Part shown: one piece after another, positions 23,969 to 33,341 of the stretch
How the letters are laid out: each line of letters opens with the position of its first letter
Numbering within the stretch: position 1 is the stretch's first letter
Source of the DNA: Microbacterium sp. LCT-H2
Lineage (GTDB): Bacteria > Actinomycetota > Actinomycetes > Actinomycetales > Microbacteriaceae
Length of the DNA stretch: 64,000 bases
Direction of reading: 5' to 3'
Assembly (NCBI RefSeq): GCF_001866135.1
Contig: NZ_MODW01000001.1
Span: 310,001-374,000 of the forward strand
Notes under the pieces: generated by a model
Seen by the model: the letters and a program-made list of their open reading frames with translations, nothing else
Database searches by the model: none
Told to the model about the DNA's origin: nothing
Translations under genes and position numbers: made by a program

Positions 23969-25072
23969 CTAGGACGCGACCATCCCCTCGACGGGAGCGA
24001 ACTCCTCGGTCAGGCCGAAGGCGGAGGGGCCGAAGGCCGCCAGAGCCTCGGGAGTGCGCATCATCGCCGGCGTCGAGATGCCGAGCACCCGGACGCGCTG
24101 ACCGTAGCGGAGGCCCTCCGTGGTGATGGGCTCGGCCGTCTCGTGGTCGACGACGCAGATGAGATCGGGAACGATCGCGACGAGCCGCCCACCCCGCCGC
24201 GCGGTGAGGTTCTCGTTCTGGAAGGCGATCTCGAACGTGTCGTCCTCCGCGGCGCCGAGCGGAGCGATGACCGCCCGCCCCTTCGCGAAGCCCTCGGTGG
24301 TCCGTCGTTCGACGTCCACCACCTTCCCGACGCAGAGCTCGCGCACATGCGGGTAGAGCGTGGTCGCGAGCGTCGCGGCGATCGCCTCGAACGGCGAGCG
24401 GTGCTCCTCCCGGGCGAGCCGGATCGCCCGCCCCAGGGCGAGGGCCATCGAGATGGTGCGCGGCACCGCCGTGCGTCGCACGTCGGCCCCGCTCATCGCG
24501 TACTCGGCGATGTGACCGACGCCACCCAGCCGGATCGTGATGCCGCGGGCGAGCCACTCCATCTGACGATCGTCGTCCCCGGTGTCGATGACGACGCGCT
24601 CTCCGCGCTCTCCGGCGAGGGCGAGCGGCGAGCCGTGCACGCCGTAGACCGCGAAGGTCTCCATCGACAGCTCGGGGAACGCCCGGCCCATGCCGTCCGC
24701 GTCCACGACCGGAAGACCGGTCTCCGCGGCGACGATGAGCGGGATCATCGAGTTGATCCCGCCGCACTCGATCGGCATGGTGGCATCGGCCCGGCGTCCC
24801 AGGTGATCCTCCAGGGTGCGCAGGGCGAGCGTGGGCTCGGTGCCGGCGGGGATCTTCTCGACCATCACGGTCGGTGCCCCCATCTGCGCGGTCGGGATGA
24901 CGAAGAGGTCGTCAGCGAGGTCGTCCGGGTCGAGGATCGTGATCGCCCCGTCGCCGAGCACCCGCTCCACCAGCATCTTGCCGATGTAGGGGTCGCCCCC
25001 GCCGCCGGTGCCGAGCAGCGTCGCGCCGCGGGCGAGGTCGGGCAGATCCGCCGCCGTCAGCTCCCAGCTCAT
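23969..25072 (-). CDS. DUF917 protein, second copy
   Basis: A 367-residue DUF917 protein with the full motif set: ARGATLLGTGGGGDPYIGKM at residues 14-33, MPIECGGINSMIPLIVAAET, VDADGMGRAFPELSMETFA, and the C-terminal VPDLICVVDHETAEPITTEG followed by LRYGQRVRVLGIS. DUF917 proteins are often paired with hydantoinase-like HyuA proteins and act on small ring nitrogen compounds; one member desulfurates S-methyl-thiohydantoin. Its four-base ATGA overlap with the first copy shows coupling. Likely activity: a step on a hydantoin-like substrate (inference). Confidence 0.85.
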   Translation of the reverse strand: MSWELTAADLPDLARGATLLGTGGGGDPYIGKMLVERVLGDGAITILDPDDLADDLFVIPTAQMGAPTVMVEKIPAGTEPTLALRTLEDHLGRRADATMPIECGGINSMIPLIVAAETGLPVVDADGMGRAFPELSMETFAVYGVHGSPLALAGERGERVVIDTGDDDRQMEWLARGITIRLGGVGHIAEYAMSGADVRRTAVPRTISMALALGRAIRLAREEHRSPFEAIAATLATTLYPHVRELCVGKVVDVERRTTEGFAKGRAVIAPLGAAEDDTFEIAFQNENLTARRGGRLVAIVPDLICVVDHETAEPITTEGLRYGQRVRVLGISTPAMMRTPEALAAFGPSAFGLTEEFAPVEGMVAS

Positions 25073-26169
25073 GCGGCGGCCCCCGCCGCGGCGTCTCCGG
25101 CGGAGACTGTGCCGTCGAACCGGTGCGCCGGGATGTCGTAGCCGAAGTACCCCGGGCCGACCATCGCGAGAGCCGCGTCCGAGTGCCAGCGCTCGTCAGC
25201 GGGAGCGGCGATCACGCGGACACGCTGACCGTAGCGCAGCCCTTCGGTCGTGACGGGCTCCCCCGACTCGCCGTCGAGCACCATGATGAGGTCGGGGGTG
25301 GTCGCCAGCACCCTCCCGTCCGCTTCCGCGACGAGGTGCTCGTTCTGGAACTGCAACGTGAGCGAGGTGCCTCCGTCTCCGTCGATCCGTGCCCGACCAC
25401 GGGCGAAGCCGGTCGTCGTGGCCCGGTTCACGTCGGCGACCTTGCCGCCGAACAGCTCGCGGCCGCCGAGGAGCTCCACGACAGCGGCGACCGGGTCGGT
25501 CTTCGCCTCGCGGGCCTCCGCGATCCGCTGGCCGATGTCGATGCACCGGGACAGCGATCCCGCCACCAGCGACTGGCGTGCGGCGGCACCCGACATCGAG
25601 AAGCCGGAGATCATGACGGAGCAGCCCATCTCGACGCAGGCGACGCGGGCGATGCGCTCGGTCCAGGAGTTGTCGGCGGTCTGCAGCACGCCCGTGTTCC
25701 CCTTCTCGTCGCTGAAGGCGAGCGGCGAGGCCGTCACGCCGTACAGCGTCGGGAGCACCATCTGCAGTTCGGGGAACGCGCGTCCCATGCCGTCCGCGTC
25801 GACGAGGGGCAGCCCGAGCGCTGCGGCGGCGGCGATCGGGATCGTCGAGTTCACCCCGCCCACCTCTGCACAGGCGATGTGGGTGACCGGGCGGCCGAGA
25901 TGGATGCCGAGCGCCTTGACCGGCTCGATGACCTCCGCGAGGCTCGGCAGCTTCTCCACCATGACGGTGGGCGCGCCCATCATCGCGACGAACAGCACGA
26001 GGGCATCGTCCGGCACCTCGTCGAGCGCCACGACCGTGACGTCTCCCGCGGCGAGGGCCTGGCGGGCGAGGAGGGCGCCGATGTACGGGTCGCCGCCCCC
26101 GCCGGTGCCGAGCACGGCCGCGCCGCGGGCGAGACCGTCGATGTCGGCGGCGGTGATCGTCGTGCTCAT
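25069..26169 (-). CDS. DUF917 protein, first copy
   Basis: A 366-residue DUF917 protein, closest in motif content to the second copy: ARGAAVLGTGGGGDPYIGAL near the start, CAEVGGVNSTIPIAAAAALG, VDADGMGRAFPELQMVLPTL, and GLRYGQRVRVIAAPADERWH near the end. The gene starts one base after the HyuA-like stop and overlaps the second DUF917 gene by four bases. The two intact copies may form a heteromer or act on successive intermediates; the sequence does not decide this. Confidence 0.85.
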   Translation of the reverse strand: MSTTITAADIDGLARGAAVLGTGGGGDPYIGALLARQALAAGDVTVVALDEVPDDALVLFVAMMGAPTVMVEKLPSLAEVIEPVKALGIHLGRPVTHIACAEVGGVNSTIPIAAAAALGLPLVDADGMGRAFPELQMVLPTLYGVTASPLAFSDEKGNTGVLQTADNSWTERIARVACVEMGCSVMISGFSMSGAAARQSLVAGSLSRCIDIGQRIAEAREAKTDPVAAVVELLGGRELFGGKVADVNRATTTGFARGRARIDGDGGTSLTLQFQNEHLVAEADGRVLATTPDLIMVLDGESGEPVTTEGLRYGQRVRVIAAPADERWHSDAALAMVGPGYFGYDIPAHRFDGTVSAGDAAAGAAA

Positions 26170-26170
26170 G

Positions 26171-27718
26171 TCAGGCCCCCATGTCGAGGTCGCCGACGGC
26201 CTTCACGCGGATGCGCGTGGCGTTGCCGGGAAGATACGGGATGGGGACCTCGTCGAAGTCGATGATCGACACGGTCGCGGGCTTGGCGCCGGCCGCGATG
26301 GCCTTGTCGACGGCCTCTGCGCGCACCTCGGCGATCGTCTCGTCGCGGCGGCCCGGCTCGATCGCGTAGACCTTGTCGATCTCGCCGCCGACCTGCGCGA
26401 TCGAGGCGCCGATGGCGTTGGCGACCGCGTAGTTCTCCGGACGATGCACGGTGCCGAACAGGGGCAGCTCGTCGGGCAGCAGGATGGACCCGCCGCCGAC
26501 GGCCACGACCGCGATGGGCTCGGGCGACGTGCGCATGCGGTCCACCGCCTCCGCCACCCGCTCCGCGATCCGGGCGAGCACGCGCTCCACGAAGGCGGGA
26601 TCGAGGTGCGCGACCTTGGCGGGGTCCCCCACCTGCGCACGACCGGCGGCGACCGCGATGTCGGTGGCCGTGAGGGTCGAGCCGCCGAAGACCAGAGCCT
26701 CCGTCGTCAGCCGGTATCCGACCGAGGCCGGGCCCACCTCGGCCGTCTCCTCGTCGACGATGCTGCCGCCGCCGATGCCGAGGGAGAGCACGTCCGGCAT
26801 GCGGAAGTTCGTGCGGATGCCGGCGACCTTCACCTCGTTCGCCGTCTCCCGCGGGAAGCCGTTGATGAGCAGCCCGATGTCGGCGGTGGTGCCGCCCACG
26901 TCGATGACGGCGCAGTCGACGAGGCCGCTGGTGGCCGCCGCCCCACGCATCGAGTTGGTCGGGCCGGAGGCGAAGGTCGCGACCGGGTACCGGCGCACGT
27001 AGTCCTCGTCCATGAGCGTGCCGTCGTTCTGGCTGAGGAAGATCGGCGCCTCGATGCCCTGCGCGCGGACCGCCGAGGTGAGCCCGTCGACGATCTCCGA
27101 CGCGAGCTCACGGAGGGCGGCGTTGATGATCGTCGCGTTCTCGCGCTCCAGCAGTCCGATGCGACCGATCTCGTGCGACAGCGAGATGGCGGCGTCTTCT
27201 CCGAGCACCGAGGCGACGATCTCGGCCGCCTGCACTTCGAGGTCGTGGTTGACCGGGCTGAACACCGACGAGATGGCGACCGAGCGGATGCCGTGCGCCT
27301 TCATGTCCTCGGCGTGCGCGCGGATCTCGTCGGGGTCGAGCGGCGAGATCGGGCGGCCGTCGAACTCGTAGCCGCCGTGCGCGAGGTAGCTGCGCGCCTG
27401 GGTGGCCGCGACGAGAACCTCCGGCCAGTCGATCAGCGGCGGCAGGGCCCGCGTCGCGGGCAGGCCGAGTCGAAGGGCCGCCACCGGAGCGAGCCGGCTC
27501 GCCTGCACCAGCGCGTTGATGAAGTGCGTCGTGCCGATCATCACCGCGTCGATGTCGCCACCCTCGAAGGAATGCCCCGCACGGAGGTCTTCGATGGCCT
27601 GGACGATCCCGCTCGTCACGTCCGGGGTCGTGGAGTGCTTGACCCCGGCCAGGGTGCGGGTGCCGTCCATGAGGACGGCGTCGGTGTTGGTGCCGCCGAC
27701 GTCGATGCCGATGTGCAT
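26171..27718 (-). CDS. Hydantoinase/oxoprolinase family protein (HyuA-like)
   Basis: A 515-residue HyuA-type protein of the ASKHA fold, expected to hydrolyse a cyclic amide with ATP. The N-terminus MHIGIDVGGTNTDAVLMDGT is the phosphate-1 loop, LVDCAVIDVGGTTADIGLLI (residues ~245-264 region) the second, and GGGSILLPDELPLFGTVHRP is a typical C-terminal loop. It lacks a HyuB-like partner; the three DUF917 proteins directly downstream fill that place. It follows the permease gene by 43 bases and has a GGAGGTGG box before its ATG. Confidence 0.88.
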   Translation of the reverse strand: MHIGIDVGGTNTDAVLMDGTRTLAGVKHSTTPDVTSGIVQAIEDLRAGHSFEGGDIDAVMIGTTHFINALVQASRLAPVAALRLGLPATRALPPLIDWPEVLVAATQARSYLAHGGYEFDGRPISPLDPDEIRAHAEDMKAHGIRSVAISSVFSPVNHDLEVQAAEIVASVLGEDAAISLSHEIGRIGLLERENATIINAALRELASEIVDGLTSAVRAQGIEAPIFLSQNDGTLMDEDYVRRYPVATFASGPTNSMRGAAATSGLVDCAVIDVGGTTADIGLLINGFPRETANEVKVAGIRTNFRMPDVLSLGIGGGSIVDEETAEVGPASVGYRLTTEALVFGGSTLTATDIAVAAGRAQVGDPAKVAHLDPAFVERVLARIAERVAEAVDRMRTSPEPIAVVAVGGGSILLPDELPLFGTVHRPENYAVANAIGASIAQVGGEIDKVYAIEPGRRDETIAEVRAEAVDKAIAAGAKPATVSIIDFDEVPIPYLPGNATRIRVKAVGDLDMGA

Positions 27719-27761
27719 GGTGCTCGCTTTCGTGGAGGTGGTTCGTATCCGGCGGGTCTGC

Positions 27762-29102
27762 TCAGACCGCGGCGGGGGCGCTGTCGACGGGGCTCGCCTG
27801 CCGGGTGGTCGCGACGCCGACGCCGCGCACCCAGCCGAGCTTGCCGGCGACGATGTAGAGCACCATCGACAGGAAGAGGCTGAGCAGGGAGGGGATGCCC
27901 CAGGTCACGAAGTAGCCGACCAGCGAGGAGACCAGCCAGACGACGATCGTGGCGGGGACGATCCGCGGCGCGGTGGCGGGCAGGGTTCCGGCCTCGCGCG
28001 TCGCGTCCAGCTCGGGGCGCCAGCGGCGCACCACGTAGTACTCGGCGACCATGATCCCGGCGATCGGCGGGAACGCGACGCTGAGCACGATCAGGAACTC
28101 GGTGAACTGTCCGAGGATGCCGACGGCCGCCAGCACCGATCCGACGACGCCGAGGACGATCGTGGTGGTGACGCGGTGCAGATTCTTGCCGAAGGCCGTC
28201 GAGATGAAGTTCACCAGGCCGAGGGTGGAGGAGTACAGGTTCCAGTCGTTGATCTTCAGCGTGCCGGTGAGCACGATGAACAGGCCGACGAACCCGACGG
28301 ACGAGGTGACGATCGCGACGATGTCGCCGGTCGCCGCCGCGTGGGCGAGGAGGACACCGGCGAGACCGATCACGAACTCGCCGAGGGAGACGCCCAGCAC
28401 CGTCTGCTTGACGACGTCGGCGCGGGAGCGGTTGAAGCGGGTCATGTCCCCCGTGATGATCGCGCCGACGATGAGACCGCCGGCCACGATGCCGGTGCCG
28501 GCCCAGACGCTCATGGTCGGTCCGGGCGCGGGGCCGGTGAGCAGCTCGCCGATGTCGTGGCGGGTGAGCTCGGAGATGACGGACCAGCCCACGAGGATCA
28601 GGAACAGCGGCACGGTGATGTTCGCGAGCCACTGCATCCCGACGAACCCGAAGGCCACGATCGCGGTGACGGCGAGGCCGAAGATGAGGCTCCAGGCCCA
28701 CACCGGCAGGGCTCCGGGCATCAGGGCGTCGAGGGACTGGGCGGAGATCGCGGACTGGATGCCGAACCAGCCGATGAGGCTGATGCCGATGGCGAGGCCG
28801 ACGAGCGAGGCGCCGATCTCGCCGAAGCCCGTCCAGCGGGCGAGCAGCGCGGTGTTCAGGCCTTCGCGCTGGCCGATGAAGCCGACCACGCACATGATCA
28901 CTTCGAGGATGAGCGAGCCGAACAGGAAGGCGAGGACGGCCTCGCCGAAGGTCATGCTGTAACCGAGGGTCGCGCCGAGGAGGAACTGCGAGAGGGCCGA
29001 GACCTGTCCGAATCGCTGAACGGCGATTCCGAACCAGGGCTTGCGGGCCTCGGGAGTCACTCGGGAGAGCGCGAAGTCGTCTGCGTGCGCCGTGCGTGCC
29101 AT
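27762..29102 (-). CDS. NCS1-type cytosine/purine/hydantoin permease
   Basis: A 446-residue membrane transporter with about 12 helices of the NCS1/CodB group. It has LSQFLLGATLGYSMTFGEA (helix 1), GFGEIGASLVGLAIGISLIG, a MTRFNRSRADVV loop typical of the family and DWNLYSSTLGLVNFI. The likely cargo is the nitrogen heterocycle that the downstream HyuA-like and DUF917 proteins process. It begins with ATG at 29100-29102 behind an AAGGA box and is the first gene of a six-gene operon running to the PucR-like regulator. Confidence 0.88.
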   Translation of the reverse strand: MARTAHADDFALSRVTPEARKPWFGIAVQRFGQVSALSQFLLGATLGYSMTFGEAVLAFLFGSLILEVIMCVVGFIGQREGLNTALLARWTGFGEIGASLVGLAIGISLIGWFGIQSAISAQSLDALMPGALPVWAWSLIFGLAVTAIVAFGFVGMQWLANITVPLFLILVGWSVISELTRHDIGELLTGPAPGPTMSVWAGTGIVAGGLIVGAIITGDMTRFNRSRADVVKQTVLGVSLGEFVIGLAGVLLAHAAATGDIVAIVTSSVGFVGLFIVLTGTLKINDWNLYSSTLGLVNFISTAFGKNLHRVTTTIVLGVVGSVLAAVGILGQFTEFLIVLSVAFPPIAGIMVAEYYVVRRWRPELDATREAGTLPATAPRIVPATIVVWLVSSLVGYFVTWGIPSLLSLFLSMVLYIVAGKLGWVRGVGVATTRQASPVDSAPAAV

Positions 29103-29250
29103 GGGAAGTCCTTCGGGAGGAGGATACGGGTTGCCCGCCACGGTACTCATCCCCCGCCTTCCCCGACATGTGCACTCCGCCTCAATCCCCCCTCCCCCTG
29201 TGCACCCTGCCCACCCTTCCCGTCCCCCTCCCGTCCCTCTCTCTTCCCGC

Positions 29251-29328
29251 CGAGACCCCGGGTTCACGTCGAAACCCCCTGTCTCCGGCGTCCGGGACAG
29301 GGGGTTTCGGCGCGAAAGCGGGGTTTCG
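29251..29328. repeat. Nested intergenic palindrome, family 1, copy A
   Basis: Outer arms CGAGACCCCG (29251-29260) and CGGGGTTTCG (29319-29328) enclose a perfect 14-bp inner stem (29270-29283 with 29296-29309, CGAAACCCCCTGTC type) with a 12-base loop. Copy B at 51,898-51,975 has the same arm order, spacing and loop length with different bases in the arms. It lies just after the thrC stop and could end transcription from both sides. The rest of the 29,103-29,332 gap is C-rich sequence with no gene. Confidence 0.8.
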
Positions 29329-29332
29329 CGAG

Positions 29333-30736
29333 TCAGTGGAGAGCGTTCTCCTCGATGAAGGCGCGGAGAGCGTGCTCGTCGTCGGGCATCTCGGTCACGT
29401 GCTGGGGGGCGTCGAGCATGGCGCGGAGCTCGGGGGCGTACGCCAGCTCGACCCCGATGGCCTCGTGGATCGTCTCGGCGAACTTCTCGGGCTTGGCCGT
29501 CTCCAGCACCAGCATCGGCACTCCGGGCTCGACATACTCCCGCGCGACCTTCACGCCATCGGCGGTGTGCGGGTCGATCACCTCGCCGGAGGCCTCGTAC
29601 ACGTCGCGGATGGTCGAGAGCCGGTCCTCGTGCGTCGAGGTGCCGCTCACGATGCCGAACTCCTCGGCGAAGCGCGGCTGCTCGGCCGAGAAGTCGAAGA
29701 AGCCCTGCGCCTCCAGGTCGTCCCACGCACCGACCACTCGCGCCGGATCGCGGTCGACGAGCTCGAAGATGAAGCGCTCGAGGTTCGAGGCCTTCGAGAT
29801 GTCCATCGAGGGGCTCGAGGTGGCGAGCGTCTGGGCGGCGCTGCGGGGGCGGTACACCCCCGTGCGGAAGAACTCGTCGAGCACGTTGTTCTCGTTCGCG
29901 GCCAGGACGAGGCGCCGGATCGGCAGTCCCATCTGCTTCGCGAAGAATCCGGAGAGGATGTTGCCGAAGTTCCCGGACGGGACGGTGAACGACACCTCGG
30001 TCCACCCGCCGGCATCGGTCGCCCGCAGCCACGCCCAGAAGTAGTAGACCGTCTGCGCGGTGATGCGAGCGAGGTTGATCGAGTTCACGGCGCCCAGGTG
30101 CTGAGCGCGCTTGAAGTCGAGGTCGCCGGCGAGCTTCTTCACGAGGTTCTGGCAGTCGTCGAAGACGCCCTCCACCGCGATGTTGTGCACGTTCGCGTCG
30201 TCGAGCGAGAACATCTGCGCCCGCTGGAACGCGCTCATCCGGCCCTGCGGCGACAGCATGAACACCGCGACGCGCTCCTTGCCCCGCAGGGCGTGCTCCG
30301 CGGCGGAGCCGGTGTCACCCGAGGTGGCACCGAGGATGTTGAGGACCGAGCCCTGGCGCTCGAGCGTGTACTCCAGCACCTGCCCGAGGAACTGCATGGC
30401 CATGTCCTTGAACGCCAGGGTCGGGCCCTCGGAGAGGCCGACCAGCGTGAGGTCGTCGTCCACGCGACGCAGCGGGACGACGCCGTCCGGGAAGTCCGCG
30501 TACGCCGCCGCCGTCATCCGGGCGAGATCCTCCCGCGGGATGTCGGTCGCGAAGAGGCCGAGCACCTCGGTCGCCAGCTGCGGATAGGTCAGGGCACGCC
30601 AGCGCTCGAGCGTCTCGCCGTCGACCTCGGGCATGACGTCGGGGACGGCCAGGCCGCCGTCGGGCGCCAGGCCCTCCAGCAGCGTCTCGCTGAACGACTG
30701 CGGCTGCATGCCGCCGCGGGTGGAGATGAACGGCAC
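29333..30736 (-). CDS. thrC: Threonine synthase
   Basis: PLP enzyme converting O-phospho-homoserine to threonine. The 467-residue product is of the longer class: FISTRGG at the start, the PLP-lysine in LAFKDMAMQFLG at residue 110, GATSGDTGSAAEHALRGK for the phosphate-binding loop, VPSGNFGNILSGFFAKQMGL for the cofactor ring, and a C-terminal KPEKFAETI stretch. It is not next to other threonine genes. The start ATG has no strong ribosome site; the gene follows the response-regulator gene (same strand side) at a 75-base distance upstream. Confidence 0.95.
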   Translation of the reverse strand: MPFISTRGGMQPQSFSETLLEGLAPDGGLAVPDVMPEVDGETLERWRALTYPQLATEVLGLFATDIPREDLARMTAAAYADFPDGVVPLRRVDDDLTLVGLSEGPTLAFKDMAMQFLGQVLEYTLERQGSVLNILGATSGDTGSAAEHALRGKERVAVFMLSPQGRMSAFQRAQMFSLDDANVHNIAVEGVFDDCQNLVKKLAGDLDFKRAQHLGAVNSINLARITAQTVYYFWAWLRATDAGGWTEVSFTVPSGNFGNILSGFFAKQMGLPIRRLVLAANENNVLDEFFRTGVYRPRSAAQTLATSSPSMDISKASNLERFIFELVDRDPARVVGAWDDLEAQGFFDFSAEQPRFAEEFGIVSGTSTHEDRLSTIRDVYEASGEVIDPHTADGVKVAREYVEPGVPMLVLETAKPEKFAETIHEAIGVELAYAPELRAMLDAPQHVTEMPDDEHALRAFIEENALH

Positions 30737-30811
30737 GTGTGCTCCTCGGCTCGGGACTCGGCGCCTCCATTCTCGCAGGCCGCGACCCTCGGAACGGACG
30801 CGTGACGATGC

Positions 30812-31414
30812 TCAGATCCAGCCGCGCTCCTCGGCGACGAGCACGGCCTGCTGACGGGTGCTCACCGAGAGCTTCCCGAGGATCACGGAGATGTGGTTGC
30901 GCACCGTCCCCGGCGCCAACGCGAGCGCCCGCGCGATCTGTCCCGTGGTCTCCCCTCGACGCCCGGCGCGGAGCACATCCAGTTCCCGATCGGTGAGCGG
31001 CGACCGCTCGTCGCTCAGCGCATCCGCGGCGATCTCCGGATCGACGTACCGGGCGCCGGCCGCGACGCGGCGGATGATCGCGGCGAGCTCGTCCGCACCT
31101 CGCGACTTGGGCACGAACCCGGAGACGCCGGAGGCGAGCGCCCGCCGGAGCACCCCGGGGCGGGCGTGCCGGGTGACGACGATGCAGCGGGTCGCGATCG
31201 TGCGGTTGAGCCTCTCGGCGACCTGCACACCGTCGAGTCCCGGCATCTCCAGGTCGAGCAGACACACGTCGGGTTCGAGCCGGACGGCGGCGGCGACGGC
31301 CTCCTCGCCGTCCGCGCACTCCGCGACCACGTCGATATCGGCCTCGAGACGCAGCAGGGCGGCGAGCGCGGAGCGGATCATGCCCTCGTCGTCGGCGAGC
31401 AGCACCCGGATCAT
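30812..31414 (-). CDS. NarL/LuxR-type response regulator
   Basis: A 200-residue response regulator: receiver domain with the acidic pair D8-D9, phospho-acceptor D54 (LLDLEMPG) and the conserved Lys in FVPKSRG, then a LuxR HTH with LTDRELDVLRAGRRGETTGQ, TVRNHISVILGKLSVSTRQQ. Paired with the sensor kinase directly upstream by a four-base ATGA overlap. The genes it controls are unknown. Confidence 0.92.
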   Translation of the reverse strand: MIRVLLADDEGMIRSALAALLRLEADIDVVAECADGEEAVAAAVRLEPDVCLLDLEMPGLDGVQVAERLNRTIATRCIVVTRHARPGVLRRALASGVSGFVPKSRGADELAAIIRRVAAGARYVDPEIAADALSDERSPLTDRELDVLRAGRRGETTGQIARALALAPGTVRNHISVILGKLSVSTRQQAVLVAEERGWI

Positions 31415-32604
31415 CGGACGATCTCCGCGCGCGCGGGCACGGTGACCGTCACGACGAACTCGTCGGCGTCCCGCCGCTGCTCGTACGTGCCGCCCGCCTC
31501 GCCGATGCGCCGGCGGACGCCGTCGAGCCCGGAGCCGCCCGCCCCGTCCTCGGACGCGGGGTCGGCGTCGTTGGCGACCTCGTACCGCCAGGCGTCCGCC
31601 GTCCGGTCGAGGATCAGGCGCGCGTGACCACCGCGTCCGTGCCGCAGGACGTTCGTGGTCGTCTCCCGGATCACCGGGCCGAGGTCGGCCACGGGTGCCG
31701 CGTCCGCATCCGGGTGGATCCGGGCCTCCACCGTCAGCCCTGCGGCCGCGAGCAGGTCTCGGGCGTTCGCCAGCTCGTCGCCGAGGGGCACGGAGCGGAA
31801 CCGCGTGGCGAGGTCCCTGGTGCCCTGCCGCGCGTCGTCCACACTCGCCCTGGCGGCGCGGAGCTGCTCCATCCCCGCCTGCGGATCCGTGGGCAGCAGG
31901 CGCTCCGCCAGTTCGAGCTGCAGCGCGATCACCTGGAGATGATGCCCCTGGAGGTCGTGCACGTCGGTCGCCACCCGCAGGCGCTCCTGCGTCGCCGCCA
32001 GGCGCGCCTCCGAGGCGCGTGCCCGGTCGAGGGCCACGAGCACGTCCCACCACCACAGCGAGCTCACGGTCATCCCGGGGAGCATGACTCCGTAGAGCAC
32101 CGGCACCCACGCCGGGATCCCGGAACCGAGGGTCGTGGTCGAGTCGAGCAGCGCGAGCGCGACGAGCACGACCGTCGCCGCCACGGCCACGCGCACCCGG
32201 ATCCCGCGGGGCCAGCTCACCAGCACGAGGACCTGCACCACGGGCATCGCGGCGAGCTGCCAGCTGCCGACCAGAGCCCCCGCCGCGCCGCCGTACATCA
32301 GGGCGACGACGGTCGGCACGGCCAGCCGCACCCAGCCCACCCCGGGGCCGGCGTCGACGCGATGACGGTAGTCGACCAGCAGCAGGACGGTCGACGCCGC
32401 CCAGAGCACCCCACCGACCCCCACGACGAGCAGAGCGACGCCCGAGCGATCCAGTGCCACGGCGATGCCCAGCCAGGCGGCCACCAGCATGAGCTCGATG
32501 AAGATCACCCCGCCGACCGTGTACCACCAGGTGGCGGTGATGCCCCGCGCGAGCTGGCGGGCACCGGGACCGGGATCGGAGAGGGCGGGGGAAGGACTGC
32601 TCAC
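31411..32604 (-). CDS. DesK/NarX-type sensor histidine kinase
   Basis: Membrane-bound kinase of 397 residues. Six hydrophobic segments fill residues ~20-185, then a HisKA_3 dimerisation helix with the phospho-His in TDVHDLQGHHLQVIALQLEL (about residue 214) and a C-terminal ATPase with VIRETTTNVLRHG (N-box), AGGSGLDGVRRRI (G-box). I start at GTG 32602-32604, seven bases after TATCGT; an ATG at 32631 in frame adds a short tail. Signal unknown. Confidence 0.88.
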   Translation of the reverse strand: MSSPSPALSDPGPGARQLARGITATWWYTVGGVIFIELMLVAAWLGIAVALDRSGVALLVVGVGGVLWAASTVLLLVDYRHRVDAGPGVGWVRLAVPTVVALMYGGAAGALVGSWQLAAMPVVQVLVLVSWPRGIRVRVAVAATVVLVALALLDSTTTLGSGIPAWVPVLYGVMLPGMTVSSLWWWDVLVALDRARASEARLAATQERLRVATDVHDLQGHHLQVIALQLELAERLLPTDPQAGMEQLRAARASVDDARQGTRDLATRFRSVPLGDELANARDLLAAAGLTVEARIHPDADAAPVADLGPVIRETTTNVLRHGRGGHARLILDRTADAWRYEVANDADPASEDGAGGSGLDGVRRRIGEAGGTYEQRRDADEFVVTVTVPARAEIVR

Positions 32605-32761
32605 GCTCCCCACGATAGAGGCGTGACACATGTCACGGGATCCGGGTGCGAACCGCACGGAGAGCGGTGACGCGGCGGCACTGCCGCCCCGGGGCGGCAT
32701 CGACTGGACTGGGGTCATCGCGACGGAGAGACCGTCTGCACCGACACCCGGAGCTTCCCCC

Positions 32762-33304
32762 ATGAACCTCATCGAGACCTTCCAGAACCTCGTCGCCCAG
32801 GTCCCCGACCTGGTCCAGCCCCTCATCGTCGCCCTCGCCGGGGCAGTGCCGTTCGTCGAAGGCGAGGGTGCCGCGAGCATCGGCATCCTCGGCGGAATCC
32901 CGCCCGTGGTCGCGGCCATCGCCGCGATGGTCGGCAACTTCCTCTGCGTCGCGATCCTGGTGCTCGCCAGCGCGGGCGCCCGCCGGGCCATCGTGGACCG
33001 CTCGCGGGCGAAGCAGCCGGTGACGGTGGGCGGCGGGACGAGCCTGGAGGCCGACGGCGTCCCGGCGGAGACCGGACGCGGGTCCGCCCGCCGCGAGAAG
33101 TTCCAGCGCGCGTTCGAGCGCTACGGCGTCCCCGGGGTGAGCCTGCTGGGACCGCTGCTGCTGCCCACGCACTTCACCGCCACCATGCTCGCCGCGTCCG
33201 GCATCGGCAAGGGGCGCATCCTCGTATGGCAGGCCGTCGCGATCGTCGCCTGGACGACCGTCATCGCGGTGATCGTCGGCAGCGCCGTCTACGCCATCCG
33301 CTGA
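32762..33304 (+). CDS. Small-multidrug-export-type membrane protein
   Basis: A 180-residue membrane protein of the Sm_multidrug_ex/COG2426 kind. The opening NLIETFQNLVAQVPDLVQPL is amphipathic, then LIVALAGAVPFVEGEGAASI has the family's charged V-P-x-x-E-G motif, followed by three more helices and a charged loop with residues ~85-125. A C-terminal HFTATMLAASGIGKGRILVW also fits. Transport function is assigned by family name only. The ATG at 32762 is chosen because residues before it, back to 32630, look like non-coding frame. Confidence 0.75.
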   Translation: MNLIETFQNLVAQVPDLVQPLIVALAGAVPFVEGEGAASIGILGGIPPVVAAIAAMVGNFLCVAILVLASAGARRAIVDRSRAKQPVTVGGGTSLEADGVPAETGRGSARREKFQRAFERYGVPGVSLLGPLLLPTHFTATMLAASGIGKGRILVWQAVAIVAWTTVIAVIVGSAVYAIR

Positions 33305-33341
33305 GCGTCGCGATGTCGGACGCCCGATGCAGGATGAGCGC

